A DNA stretch of 64,000 nt from Areca catechu (GCA_021397845.1 CM038053.1:90271157-90335156); one strand, 5' to 3'. Positions 34,777 to 46,310 are shown, counted from the first letter of the stretch. The notes: a model not told the origin generated them from the sequence alone. A program made the numbers and translations.

Positions 34777-36828
34777 TGTCGCGCCCCAAACCCAAGACCA
34801 GGGCCAGTAGTGCAACAGACGGCCGTACATTCTGGGAATTCAATATTTTCCAAGAACATACCAGGCCTGTACCAACCATATCTTACAAAATAAATGAGTA
34901 CCAGGCATTATATTAATAAAGCAAAAGTAGACAAGTAGATTCAATTGTCATACATTTAACATGATCTAAATTCATGAAATAAATAAAAAAAAAATAATGA
35001 TAGTGTCCACTAGATCCTATGCCTCACTGATTGAATCCCTGGCCCATATGTTCCTCTGATCCTGAAAAAAATGCAAGGGAAAAGGATGAGTTTTCCTTAA
35101 ACTCAGTAAGTCATCACAAGTCACAAATATATATTTTACCATGAATCTAGAGTAATACCATGCATAGGAGCAACCAAAATATATATATAAGCCGTTCCTA
35201 CTATTAACCTTTTATTTTATTTTTCTGACAGAATACAAATCTTTAGGATGGCCATCCGAACAAACTCACTTAGTCCTTCATACTATGGCCACGATCGGCC
35301 CGTGGCTCGCCCCAAAAGAGCCTAGACCCTGTGTCACATGCCGCACACCGGTCATGTGCCAGCGATAGCCCCGCTGGAGGCCCAAAAGAAATCTAGCTCT
35401 GAGTATCACACGAGGGACATGCTTCCCAGCATGGGCTAGAATAAAACAACAAATCCTGTGTCACATACCGCACGTCGGTCATGTGCCAGCGATAGCCCCG
35501 CTGGAGGCCCAAAAGGAGTCTAGATCCTCGTGTGATCATAGTCGGACTAGAGAGCAAATACAACCAACTCACCCCATGACTCGTTACATTTTAGCCTAAG
35601 GTTAAATTTCATAACGCATCAAGATATATGTATGTAGCATGAACATAAACAATAAAATTTATTAACAAGTCAAGTAAAGGGTTCACAGCATGCATGGCAA
35701 AATTTATTGGTGAGTGACAACTTACAATTTCACCAACTCGGCACTAATCCTGATTTCCCAAGGAGGATGACGATCCTGCATCACAATTTATTTTGATTAT
35801 TATTTAATATCATTAATTAAAAAAAAAATAATAAATCCCTTGGGGCAACCCCAAACAATGCCTTCCATCTTGCTGGTACAAGGTTGGCCCATTCAAGATA
35901 AAAGGCCTAGCCCAATAGGGTATGGCCCAACCAAGAACGGCCCAACGAGCCCCGGCCCAGCCAAGCCCGGCCCAGCCAAGCCCGGTCTAGCCCGGCCCGG
36001 CCCAGCCAAGCCCGGCCCAGCCCGGCCCGGCCCAGCTTAACCGGCCCACAACAGGCTTGGCCCAGCCAAGCCTGATCAAACCGAGCTCCCCCCCCCCGCC
36101 CCCCTTCGGCCAGGAATTTGCCCGACCTCACGAGAGAAGCAGGGAGGATCGACGGCGATCCTCCCGTCCGACCGCCACGATGATCACGCCGGAGAAGGAA
36201 GAGAGTCCGGCGACCCTTACGGTGGCCGTCCGACCGACAGCCGGCGAGCACCGAGCCGGAGACTGTTGCTTGCACAGTCCCTCTCGGCCGACCAAACTAT
36301 CTCTCCCTCCTCCATTCTCCCCCCCCTCTCCGAGCAAGCGATGGGACGGCGGCAATCCCCGCGATCGGCCGCCCAAAGACGGTTGCCGGAGAGGAGGAGT
36401 CCGGCGGCGGCTTCCTCACTGCCGGCCACTGCCCAAGGCTTCAACGGAGAGGAAAATCAACCGGATTCTCCCCTCCGTCGAGCCGCACAAGCACTCAACG
36501 CCCATACCAGGGAGAGAGAGGACTTACCGACGAGGGGCGTCTCCGATCTCACGACCTCCGGCGAAGGGGCGTTCCGGCGAGGGCAGGGCACTCGAGGAAC
36601 CGTCGACGCTCCACCACAGGAAGATGCTCCCGGATCAACAGAGGTAATCCCCAGAGCCTTTAAACCCGAGGAGAAACCTTATCTCCCCCCCCTCTCCGGC
36701 GGCAGCGTCGGATTTGTCGGATTTCTCGCCGGAAAATCCAACCTTCCGACCCATAGGGATTTTGAACTGAAGTCGGCAAGGGCTGCCGACTTCAGCCCAA
36801 ATCCAGCCCAAAAGGACCGGTCCTCACA
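34777..36828 (-). repeat. T 5' LTR
   Basis: 2,052 bp, collinear with 27358-29413 and ending GTCCTCACA before TSD CCGTT. Same GC-rich block (about 35930-36780), GGCCCAGCC array and 68-bp duplicated module. Confidence 0.9.
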
Positions 36829-36833
36829 CCGTT

Positions 36834-37682
36834 AGATACCTGGAAACGACGTTCGAGTCGGCTCAAATCCTTCGAGTCGATAGGTCGAGTCACCAAATCT
36901 TCATTGTAGTCGGCTTTTTGTCTCAGGGCGTAGAACATCACTCAGGACGAGTCAGCTCTTGATAGCTTGGGTCGGCTCGAACTTCTTTCTTTGAAAAACT
37001 TGAACTCGAGGAGTCGGCTCTCTTCAGCTTGGGTCAGCTCTTTTTCTCAGGTTTGGAAATCCTTACTCTAGAAGAGTCAGCTCAATGCAGTTTGGATTGG
37101 CTTACTTTCTCAGGCTTTCAGAATTAGGTCTGGAAGAGTCAACTCTTTCTAGTTTAGGTCGGCTCGCTTGGCTGTTCTCAGAAATCTTCAGAAATTAGAC
37201 TCTGGAAGAGTCGGCTCGGACTGATTCCAGTTGACTTGGATTCATTAGAGTCGGCTCGATTACCTTCGAGTCTGCTCAGATTGATGCATTCTAGAATCCT
37301 TGCTGTGTGCTAGTAAGCATAGTCGGCTCTTCAACAAGTTGGGTCGGCTCGAGTATCTTCTTCAGGATTTTTACACTTGAACTTTAAGAAAAACTCTTAA
37401 CAACTCTTTACATTTTCAAGCATACCAACTCAAAACTAATTTCAAGGCACACATACATAGAAGTAACCCCTTTGTATGATTTTTTTTTTAGCTTTTTAAT
37501 TGGGTTCTTCTTTACAAAAACACATTACAATACAACTCAAACAAGAAAACAGAGGTGTAGGAGTTGAAGTTTGAACATTTAATCCATCCTACAAAAACTT
37601 GTCAAATACTTGAAAAGTTGTCAAAACTAAATATACATGCTCCAATGTTTGGTTATCATCAAAATCACCTATAGGGTCAACA
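36834..37682 (-). repeat. Sire-B 3' LTR, piece 3 (LTR start)
   Basis: Ends GGGTCAACA at 37682 (reverse of TGTTGACCC). Between 36850 and 37345 it has at least ten copies of GAGTCGGCTC-type decamers spaced about 30-60 bp. It follows the right TSD of T. Confidence 0.88.
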
Positions 37683-38463
37683 ATCTTCCCCTTTTTGATG
37701 ATGACAAAACACTGGGCATGAAAAATTCTTTACACTTTACATGTATAACTATATTTAAAAGTTAAGTATTTACAAGTATTAGAGCTAATTAGAAAGAAAT
37801 AAATATCAGAGCTCAAGAGATGATTGTATATCATCAAAGTGCTAAACTTTTCATGCTTCACAAAACATGGAGTATCAGAGACTTAAAAATTGACAATAGT
37901 AATCAAAGCATTAAGATTAATTTGAATATCAATCAGAGCAAAATTCATTCAAGAGAATCTTCTCCTTTCTCTAGAATTTAAAGTAATTTAAGCAATACTA
38001 TTATTTTGTGCTCCCCCTTTTTCATTCTTTTTATGCACTTTAAGAATAGTTGGTAGAAAGCTCAACATAAATACTAATTTCCCATTAAATACATTCTTTT
38101 CATATTTCTTCCATTTTTCTTCTTTCATTTTTTATTTCTCACATTTTTCATATTTCTCCCCCTTTTTGTCAATCAATCAAAAAGGTGATTTCAAATGAAG
38201 CTTAGGTTTTAAAATAGATTGAGAAAGTTTTTAATATTTGTTTGAGATAATTTCACATTCTCGAATTTAAAATTCTAATTAAAATTTCATCACAGTTGTG
38301 CCATATCATATAAAAACAAATGAAGTTGCTAAAGAAACTTTCATTTCATTGATAAGATTGGCATACAAGATAGGAAAGAAAGTACATTGTAATTGTATTA
38401 GATAACATGTAGAACATTAACAAAAAAAAACAAAAACTGGACCCAAAAGACTAACCAACTAAA
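37683..38463 (-). other. Sire-B 3' UTR with polypurine-tract copies
   Basis: The terminal tract (37683-37696, AAAAAGGGGAAGAT on minus) abuts the LTR; further AAAGGGGGAG copies lie at about 38011-38022 and 38157-38168. No gene seen; AT-rich. Confidence 0.72.
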
Positions 38464-39873
38464 CTATTCTTCTTTTTCCTTAGTTGAAGAAGAAGAGCCT
38501 ACCTCTATAACCTTATCGGAGGCCTTAGTTTTCAGGGGTTTAAACCTTAAATCCCTGAATCTAGTTCTAATAGGGGTTCTACAAGTCTTAGTCATTTTGG
38601 TTTTGGTTTCTTTCTTGGTCTTAATAGGTTTGGGTGGATCAGACGAAGGAATAGGAGCAGGAGTGTCAAGTGACTCCTTGATGATCTATTCAGGAGCATC
38701 TTCAACAGCGACTGATTCTTTCTGGGATTGCAGTAGGATGCTTCTAATTTCTTTCTTGAAGTCCTCCATTTCCTTTTCAATCTTCTACTGGTGAATCTCT
38801 TGTTCAGTTTTAATTTTTTGCAAGCATATGTTCACTGTGTTTCTTATTTCATCAATTGCAAAAGTCATGTGGTCTGTCAAAGAGTTGGAGATAGTTTCTA
38901 TCTTCTGAAATATTAACTTCTTGAGGTCAGATGGAGTGATCATTAAACCTTCAATCCTTTCTTCAACAGCATCACCTTCATCATCATCAGAAAAAGTAGT
39001 AGCAACCTAACTAGGCATCTCCTTTATACATGTTCCTTCTTGTAACTTGTAACCCATTCTTTTTAGTGAATTGAAGGAATAGATATCAAAGTGGTGTAAT
39101 GGCTTGCCTATTTCATTTGTTAAGTCAACCCCAACTTCTTCAAATAATAGAGTGAAGACCATACCGTAGGGTAGACATGCTTTGGCCTTTCTTACTGCTT
39201 CGATCATCTGGATAATCATTATGTAAGGAAGATTAAGAGGTCTTTCCTTAACCAAGTGTCCCATAAAGCTCATGTCTTTCTCACTGACCCAATCAAAGCA
39301 ACCAGTTTTGGGAATAAATATCTGACTGATTATATTGTGTAGAAGCCTCATTTCCTTCGATAGTAGATTGGCTTGTACATGCTGGATTGTGCTCACATCT
39401 TCTTTCTCCAAAATCAGTTTTAAAATGTGTTCCTTGTCCGGAAGTAGAAGTTCAGTGGCGCTGTCTGTTGGCATTTGTAGTATGGTACCCAGTTTCTCTT
39501 CATCCACTATTATTTCCTTTCCCTTGACAGTAGATTCTAAATGAAATTCTTTGATAACAATATTTTCATAAAATATCCATACCATTGAGGGGTAGGTCAA
39601 TATGTCCAAAGAGCAGAAGTGCTTCCGGCCTTGAGTCTCTATCCAATTTTTGATTTTCATTCCCATTTCTTCTAAGAATTTAAAGTCGATCCTACTTCCG
39701 CAAGTGACAGGCCGGTTAACCAATGAGACACGTTGTTCGGGAGGAGGAATTTCTTCATCTTGAAGCATTGGAGCAGATATTTTCCTCTTTTTCCCTTTAT
39801 CTTTTGCATCTTCACTGCGAACACTTGATTCACCCATTTGAAGAACCTTCTTCGTAGATCTTTGAGAAGCCAT
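38464..39873 (-). pseudogene. Sire-B aORF (extra ORF after pol)
   Basis: Best preserved of the three copies: open from MASQRSTKKVLQMGESSVR (39873) to a TAG at about 39007, 288 codons, then in the same frame with only two more stops to 38464. Globular part with FCSLDILTYPSMVWIFYEN, KTGCFDWVSEKDMSFMGH and CLPYGMVFTLLFEEVGVDL; then an acidic stretch (SDDDEGDAVEE), a helical, coiled-coil-like part, a Pro/Lys-rich part and the tail RFRDLRFKPLKTK shared with Sire-C. Function unknown. Relation to the plant 'putative transposon protein' domain is recalled from family knowledge and not searched. No signal peptide or membrane segment. Confidence 0.7.
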
Positions 39874-40358
39874 TGTAGAGGGATTAAGGAATTTTATGCT
39901 CTTAGAAACGGGTTTTTGGATGTTTTTGTAGAGTTTTCGAAGGAAAGGAGGTGAGTTAGAAGTAAAAGTAAGAGAGGAAAGTTACTTCTAAATGACAGAT
40001 CAGAACTACTTAAATAACGATTCTCGACTTTCGAGTCGGCTCGCCCACCCCTAGAAACATCCTAGTTGGCTTGTCCAGAGTGAACTCAGAACAACTGAAC
40101 ACCGAGTCGGCTAGGCAAGGACCTAGTCGGCTCGACCAGAGCAATAGGTAGCGAACTCAGACATTCGAGCTGGCTCGATAAGAGCAAGATTGCTCGAGTC
40201 GACTCGAATGAAAACTTTCCATATAAAATCAATTGATTCAAAATTGACATTGATAAATTGAAAATTCAATAAAAATTGTTTTAAGAAATCATGAATAATT
40301 ATAGGAGGTTTTCTAGATAATTTTTTCTCAATTTTGATAGAAATTAGGTTAACTAAAT
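39874..40358 (-). promoter_or_regulatory. Sire-B spacer between pol and aORF, possible internal promoter
   Basis: 485 nt without coding potential. Five or more GAGTCGGCTCG-type motifs at about 40030-40205, then TATTTAA (minus, 40010-40016), about 140 nt before the aORF start. The arrangement mirrors Sire-C. Confidence 0.42.
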
Positions 40359-43300
40359 CTATATAGGATCATAAGCCCTAATTCTCCTCTAAGCAATTCA
40401 AATCTATCCTAATTAAGTGGCCTAGTAAAATGTCAACTGATTTTTTTCAGTTGGGATAAATTCTAGTTCAATGTCACCATTCAAAACATGGTCTCTAATA
40501 AAGTGGTGTCTTATTTCTATGTGCTTAGTCCTAGATGATGAATAGGATTTTTTGTTTGATTATAGTACTTGTGTTATCATCTTATAAGAACTTTGTATTG
40601 TATAACACCGAAATCTTCTAGTTGTTGTTTAATCCACAATACTTGTGCACAACAACTCCCTGCAACAACATACTCTATCTCAGCAGTAGTTAGTGCTACC
40701 GAATTTTGTTTCTTGCAGTGCCATGAGATTAAATTCAATCCTAAAAATTGATAAGTACCGCTACTGCTTTTTCTATCAACTTTACAACCAGCATAATCAG
40801 CATCAGAAAATCCAATTAAGTTCAAAGATAATTCTTTAGAATACCAAAGACCTAAATTACTTGTTCCTTTCAAGTATTTAAGAATTCTTTTAACATCAAG
40901 CATATGTGTTCCTTTTGGATTACATTAAAATCTAGCACATACATATACACTATACAAGATATCAAGTCTACTGGCTATTAAATATAAATGGGATCCGATC
41001 ATACCTCTATAAAGCTTTTGGTCAATATTGATCCACTTTCATCTTTGTCCAATTTGCAAGATGAGCTCATGGGTGTGCTCATTTGTTTGCTCGTCTCCAT
41101 GCCAAACTTCTTGATTATTTCCTTAGTGTATATGGCTTGGTTGATGAAGATTCCTTCCTTTGTTTATTTTACTTGAAGTCCAAGGAAGTAGTTAATTTCA
41201 CCCATTAGGCTCATATCAATTTCCCCTACATTAGCTTCGCAAATTCTTCACAAAAACTTTCATTGGTTGCACCAAAGATAATATCTCATCTACAAAAAGT
41301 TTACAACTAATATATCATATCTTTCTTTTTAATGAAAGAGTTGTATCAACATTTTCTCTTGAAAAAATTTCAATCAAGAAAGTGCTAAGTCTATCATACC
41401 AGGCTCTAGGAGCTTGTTTCAAAATATATAAAGCTTTGTTCAATTTAAATACATGATTTGGAAAAGCATGATTTTAAAACCCAGTGCTTGTTCTACAAAA
41501 ACTTGTTCAGCGATAAAACCATTTAAAAATGCACTTTTCACATCCATTTGAAAATGTTTGAAATTCATGTAGTAAGCAAATGCAAGAAGTAATTTATTGG
41601 TTCTAGTCTTGCTACAGGTGCATAGGTTTCATCAAAACTATACCCTCTTCTTGACTATATTTCTTAGCCACTAATCTAGCTTTATTTCTAATTACATTCC
41701 CTTGCTCATCTAGCTTGTTCCTATAGACCCATTTGGTTCCTACAATTGAATGGTCTTTAGGTCTATCAACTAGTATCCAAACCTTATTTCTTTCAAATTG
41801 ATTTAGTTCTTCATGCATGGCTAACATCCAGTTTGGATCTTCTCTACTTCTTCTAAGTTTGAGGCTCTATATGCGATACAAAGGCTAGGTACTCGTGTGC
41901 TGTCCTATGTGCAGACCTAGTCCAAATTTCTTGAGAAGGATCACCAATAATTAATTCTTTAGGATGGGAAGTAGCGTACCTCCATTTAGTTGGTAGATCG
42001 GAATGATCCTTACTTACCGTTTCTTCTCCTTCTTCAATTGATATTTCTTGAATACTCATGTCTTCCATCTCCTTTTGAATGGTACCTACATCATTGTCAA
42101 TACACTCATCTTTTCTAGATGGTAAAGGGTTAGTTTCATCAAATATAACATGCATTGACTCTTCAACAGTAAGAGTCCTTTATTAAAAACCCTATATGCT
42201 TTGCTATGTAGTGAATAATCAAGAAAAATAGCTTCATCAGATTTGGCATCAAATTTTCTTAGATTATCCTTGTCATTATTAAGCACAAAGCATTTGCATC
42301 CAAACACATGAAAATAATTGATATTGGGTTTCTTTTCAATCCAAAGCTCATAGGAGGTTTCATCAAAATAGAATGGATCAAAATATAGTTTAAAATATAA
42401 CAAGCAGTGTTCACCACTTTTACCCAAAAGTACCTTGGAAGATTACCTTCACATAGTATTGTTCAGCCCATATCTTCCAAAGTCCTATTTTTTCTCTCTA
42501 CAACACCATTTTGTTGTGGTGTTCTAGGAGCGGAGAAGTTGTGATCAATGCCATTTTCAGTGCAATAATCATCAAAAAATTGATTTTGAAATTTAGTTCC
42601 ATGATCACTTCTTTTAAAATAATGGAAATAATTTTCTTATTTGAAACCTTTTTGTGAAATTGTCTAAAAATTTAAAAGTTTCATCTTTGTGCGCAATAAC
42701 AAGACCCATGTAAATCGAGAAAAATCATCTACAATCATAAGGGTATATTTCATACCTCCTAGGCCTATTGTCCTAGTTAGTCCAAATAAGTCCATGTGAA
42801 GTAGTTATAAAGTCTAGTTATTGAAATCATATTTTTTGATTTAAAACTCCCCATAGTTTGTTTGCCCATTGCATGCATCACACTAATGATCAAAATCAAC
42901 TTTAAACTTAGGCATGCCTCTAACCAGATTTTTGGAAATTAACTTGGCAATAGTATGCATGCTAGCATGACCTAATCTTCTATGCCATAATAAGTAAGAC
43001 TCTTGGTCTTAGCATTCATTGTAACTAAACTGGAGCTACTTGTCATGGCAAGATCATTTAGATCAACACAAATATTTCCAAGTCTATGTCCAATGAATTT
43101 ACTGCTAGTATCAAGAGAGTTTTTTACTACACACATAGATGATTCAAAGATAACTTTGAAGCCTTTATCACACAGTTGACTAATACTCAATAAATTATGC
43201 TTCAATTTATCTACTAGCAATACATTTTCAATAAAAGTACATGGGGTTTTTGATCTTACCAATTCAGATTATTTTTCCCTTGCCATTATCTCTAAAAGTA

Positions 43301-43440
43301 ACCATACCTCCTTCTTTCATTTCCAAGGTGATGAACTGATCTTTGTCACCCGTCATATACCTTGAACAGCCACTATCAAGATACTATCTTTTCTTCATTT
43401 TCTAGGCTGTAAGACACTCCTGCAAGAAAGTCAAGGAGTT
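40359..43440 (-). pseudogene. Sire-B pol (PR-IN-RT-RNase H)
   Basis: Protease with LDSGCSRYMTGD near 43350-43385 after a TAG. The PR to IN linker is at 42972-43262. Integrase N-part near 42960, core interrupted by several stops; ELWIEKKPNINYFHVFGCKCF at about 42280-42360. RT start with TKWVYRNKLDEQGNVIRNKARLVAKKYSQEEG (41612-41827), catalytic region near 41290 altered, RNase H at 40577-40903 with FSDADYAGCKVDRKSSSGTYQFLGL and WIKQQLEDFGV. Ends at a TAG at 40359-40361. Closely parallel to Sire-A but with more decay. Confidence 0.87.
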
Positions 43441-44710
43441 CTTTTAGGTACCCAAGCTAACTTGGATCCTTTCAGGTTAGCTGAGGTGGTTCCTTTAGGA
43501 ACCCAAATTCTTCTTGATATGTTATAGACATTTCTAATATATTGCAATTAAAAGCTTTATGTCCTAGTTCCTTGCAAACGAAACATTTGATTCTAGAATT
43601 TTGAAATGATCTATACTTTGAAATTCTAGATGCCTGAAATGTAGAGATAGCAAGATTTGAAATGGAAATAGACTTTTATGACAAAAGTTTTGTGAGAAGT
43701 AAACTTGGGAACAAAATCCATTTGTTTTACAAATGTGGTAGCTGAAATATAATTTGAATTAATGCATTAAAACCTATTCTAGCTTTATTACCAGAAATTC
43801 TTTGATCTTAAAGAATTAACTCAAGCTTATTAGAAGATAAAGTTAATTTTTCAATAAGTGGCTTGAGTTTTTCAACCTCCTTTTTCAGCTCATTATTTTC
43901 ATTCAATAGAATATTATTTTTGTCATGAAGCTCATTGTTTTCTATTTAAAAACATTACATTTTCAAAAAAGTCATGAAGTTGTTTTTGTAATAAAGAATT
44001 TTTTTTTGAAATTTCTTCTCTTTCTTTGAGTAAAGAATCATTGATATGCTTTAATGATCTAATATTTACTCTTGCTTTTTTAAATTTAGATAAAGATCAT
44101 GAAATGCAGAATTTAACTCATCAAATGTAAATTTAATTTGTGGGGGGGAATTTACCTCATCCTCGAGACCCATTAGACATAGGTTAGCTATTTTCGTCGT
44201 CTCTTCTTCTTCAATCGAAGTAGAGTCTTCACTATCGCTCCACGTGGCAACCATCACTTTCTTCTTTTTTTTTTTGAATTTTTTTTATTTGTGGACAGTC
44301 CGGATGAATGTGTCCCGGTTTCTTACATTCAAAGCATGTGGGGACTTGTTTCTTAACATTTTCTTTATTCTTATCCTTTTCTTTTGAATGCCCTCATCGC
44401 TTATGGAATTTTTGTTATATCTACCTTTCTTCTTTCCCATAAACTTTCTGAATCTCCTCATGACCATTGCAATGTCTTCGTCTTCAAGATCATCTTCGGA
44501 GGGGGAGTCATCTTCCTTTTCTTCATCATCCTTTGATTCTAATGCAGCCTTGAATGCAATTATTTTCTTCTTCTTCTGATCATCATCCATTCTATGCTGC
44601 ATGGCTAATTCGTGAGTGATGAGAGATCCCATTAATTCATCCTTTGATAGAATGTTCAAGTCTTTAGCTTCCTTGATGGTAGTGACTTTAGGATCATATT
44701 TGTTAGGAAG
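43441..44710 (-). pseudogene. Sire-B gag, C-terminal two thirds
   Basis: Begins in the middle of Gag (LPNKYDPKVTTIKEAKDLN) at the U insertion point. Acidic and lysine-rich stretch, then after a frameshift CFECKKPGHIHPDC (about 44300-44345), an intact first zinc knuckle; SDSEDSTSIEEEETTKIANLCLMG (44066-44257); a decayed coiled-coil part; second knuckle CFVCKELGHKAFNC (about 43550-43592); tail IWVPKGT. The N-terminal third should lie beyond U, outside the window. Confidence 0.85.
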
Positions 44711-46236
44711 TGTTACGGCCATAACGATGACGTGGCCGAGCTCAGATACCGTCAGATATGATCGAGCCACGTGGAGGTTTCTTCGACCGAGTCAGTGCCA
44801 CATTGTCGAGATCGAGCTCGGCAAGGCTACTTCGCCAGACGACTTCCCAAGATGAAACCGCCCTCGCCGAAGTCGAGCTCGGTTCGGGGCTCCTCCTGCC
44901 ACCTCGCCAGGTGTCCACCCAGGAGGGGTCCACCTAAGCCGAGGTCGGCCGATCCTTCGCTCCTTCGCTAGGTGGCCCCCGGAGATGGGTCCATCTCGGC
45001 CGAAGCCAGGCGACCTCCTGCCACTTCGCCAGGCACCCACCCAGGAGGGGACCACCTAGGCCGGGGTCGGCCGATCCTTTGCTCCTTCGCCAGGTGGCCC
45101 CGGAGATAGGTCCACCTCGGCCGAAGCTAGGCGACCTCCTGCCACCTCGCCAGGTATCCACCCAGGAGGGGTCCACCTAGGCCGAGGTCGGTCGATCCTT
45201 CGCTCCTTCGCCAGGTGGCCCCCGGAGATGGGTCCACCTCGGCCGAAGCCAGGAGACCTCCTGCCACCTTGGCAGGTGTCCACCCGGGAGGGGTCCACCT
45301 AGGCCGAGGTCGGCCGATCCTTTGCTCCTTCGCCAGGTGGCCTTGGAGACGGGTCCACCTCGGCCGAAGCCAGGCGATCTCCTGCTACCTCGCCAGGTGT
45401 CCACCCAGGAGGGGTCCACCTCGATCGAGGTCAGGCCGCCCGTACAGAGAAGATCCCAAAGAAAGAGGTGCAGGTTCCGAGGTCCCCCCTCGAGCCGTGC
45501 GCATCATAGGCGGCGCCCCGTACGGATGGCAGCGGCCCCGAAACATCATTTACATCGGCCTGACAGGTCCCGCAGTCGAGAGACGCGGGTTCTTACAAAA
45601 CAGGGCCCGTAAACGGACGGTGCCTACACTTAGGAAGGAGAACACTCTCACTGGGCCCGAGGTCTGACCGGCCGCCTTGCCTGCGCCACCACCCTCTCTG
45701 TCTTTGCCCTTTCCCCGCTGGGCTAGGCGAACGAGGTCGAAAAGCTGCCTGGCCCTCAACACCAAGAGGGGAAAGGGGAAAGAATGGAAGGGGAGCCTCC
45801 CAGGAGGAGAAGACAGGCGAACAGCGGGAAGAGATAAAAGGAAGGAAGCTGGGGACGACAAGGTAAGCTGATCAAGCTAGGGACAAGAAAGAAACAGTGG
45901 CCAAAAGCCCCGCTCTGAGAGTGAGATCCAGGGTCCCGAGAGGGGATCGCTTGGCGTGAGCTCGGCAAGGTGGCCCGGCCGAGTTTCTGGTCCCTACAGC
46001 ACCTTTCTTGCTAGTAAATTCTCTGAGTCTGGGACTCCTTCGGGGCCCGCCTTGGAGAATCTGTTCCTTCTCGCCGTCTACTAACTTGACCGTCAGAGCT
46101 CCCTCGCCGGGATCCCCGGCCAGGGTCTTCTGACCCTCTCTTACAGGTTTGCTCCAGCCAGGAGGCTCCAGGAGCCAGGCGGTCCAGTAGGATCGACGGA
46201 TCCGAGGCACGAGCGCCGGCAGTGAGAATGGCAACA
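44711..46236 (+). repeat. U 5' LTR
   Basis: 1,526 bp from TGTTACGGCC to GAATGGCAACA, next to the primer site. GC-rich, with 121-bp tandem repeats in its U3 part. Overlapping open frames of about 80 codons on the minus strand recur with the 121-bp period and reflect the repeat, not genes. Confidence 0.8.
44895..45436 (+). repeat. 121-bp tandem repeat in U LTR
   Basis: About 4.5 copies; CCACCTCGCCAGGTGTCC-type starts at about 44900, 45021, 45142, 45263 and 45385. Each unit has AGGAGGGGTCCACCTAGGCC, GAGGTCGGCCGATCC and CTCGGCCGAAGCCAGG. Copies differ by few bases. Confidence 0.88.
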
Positions 46237-46310
46237 GATTGGCGCACCAGGTAGGGGGGGTAGGACAACACCCCCTAGCGGGAGCCAACTTTCTGCAGGT
46301 ATCATTCTCT
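46237..46310 (+). promoter_or_regulatory. U primer-binding site and short leader
   Basis: TGGCGCACCAGG at 46240-46251, 3 nt after the LTR end, begins with TGG as a tRNA 3' end requires and resembles the TGGCGC start of Tat-group primer sites; I cannot name the tRNA. Leader of about 60 nt before gag, G-rich. Confidence 0.6.

Larger units (their letters stand above)
27358..36828 (-). mobile_element. T: Tekay-like Ty3/gypsy chromovirus, complete
   Basis: 9,471 bp, perfect TSD CCGTT (27353-27357 and 36829-36833). Left (3') LTR 27358-29413, polypurine tract, pol, gag, primer site, then a partial extra LTR copy and the right (5') LTR 34777-36828. LTRs start TGTCGCGCC and end GTCCTCACA and look about 1-2% different by eye, so this is the youngest complete element here. 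A chromodomain-like end of integrase and long LTRs suggest the Tekay/Del clade. Confidence 0.92.
15522..44710 (-). mobile_element. Sire-B: SIRE-type Copia element, discontinuous
   Basis: Minus-strand element whose own sequence is 15522-16283, 27243-27357, 36834-44710. The first three pieces form its 3' LTR, split by Sire-A and by T. Then follow the polypurine tract, aORF, pol and part of gag, which U cuts at 44711. GAGCC (15517-15521) is the expected left TSD; the 5' LTR must lie beyond the window. The LTR pieces sum to about 1.73 kb, longer than in Sire-A or Sire-C. Confidence 0.85.

Noticed and set aside
45056..45419. Series of similar 80-codon frames on the minus strand (repeat protein?)
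   Set aside because: They recur with the 121-bp DNA repeat of the U LTR; the frame is open because of composition and repeat length, not because of a gene.
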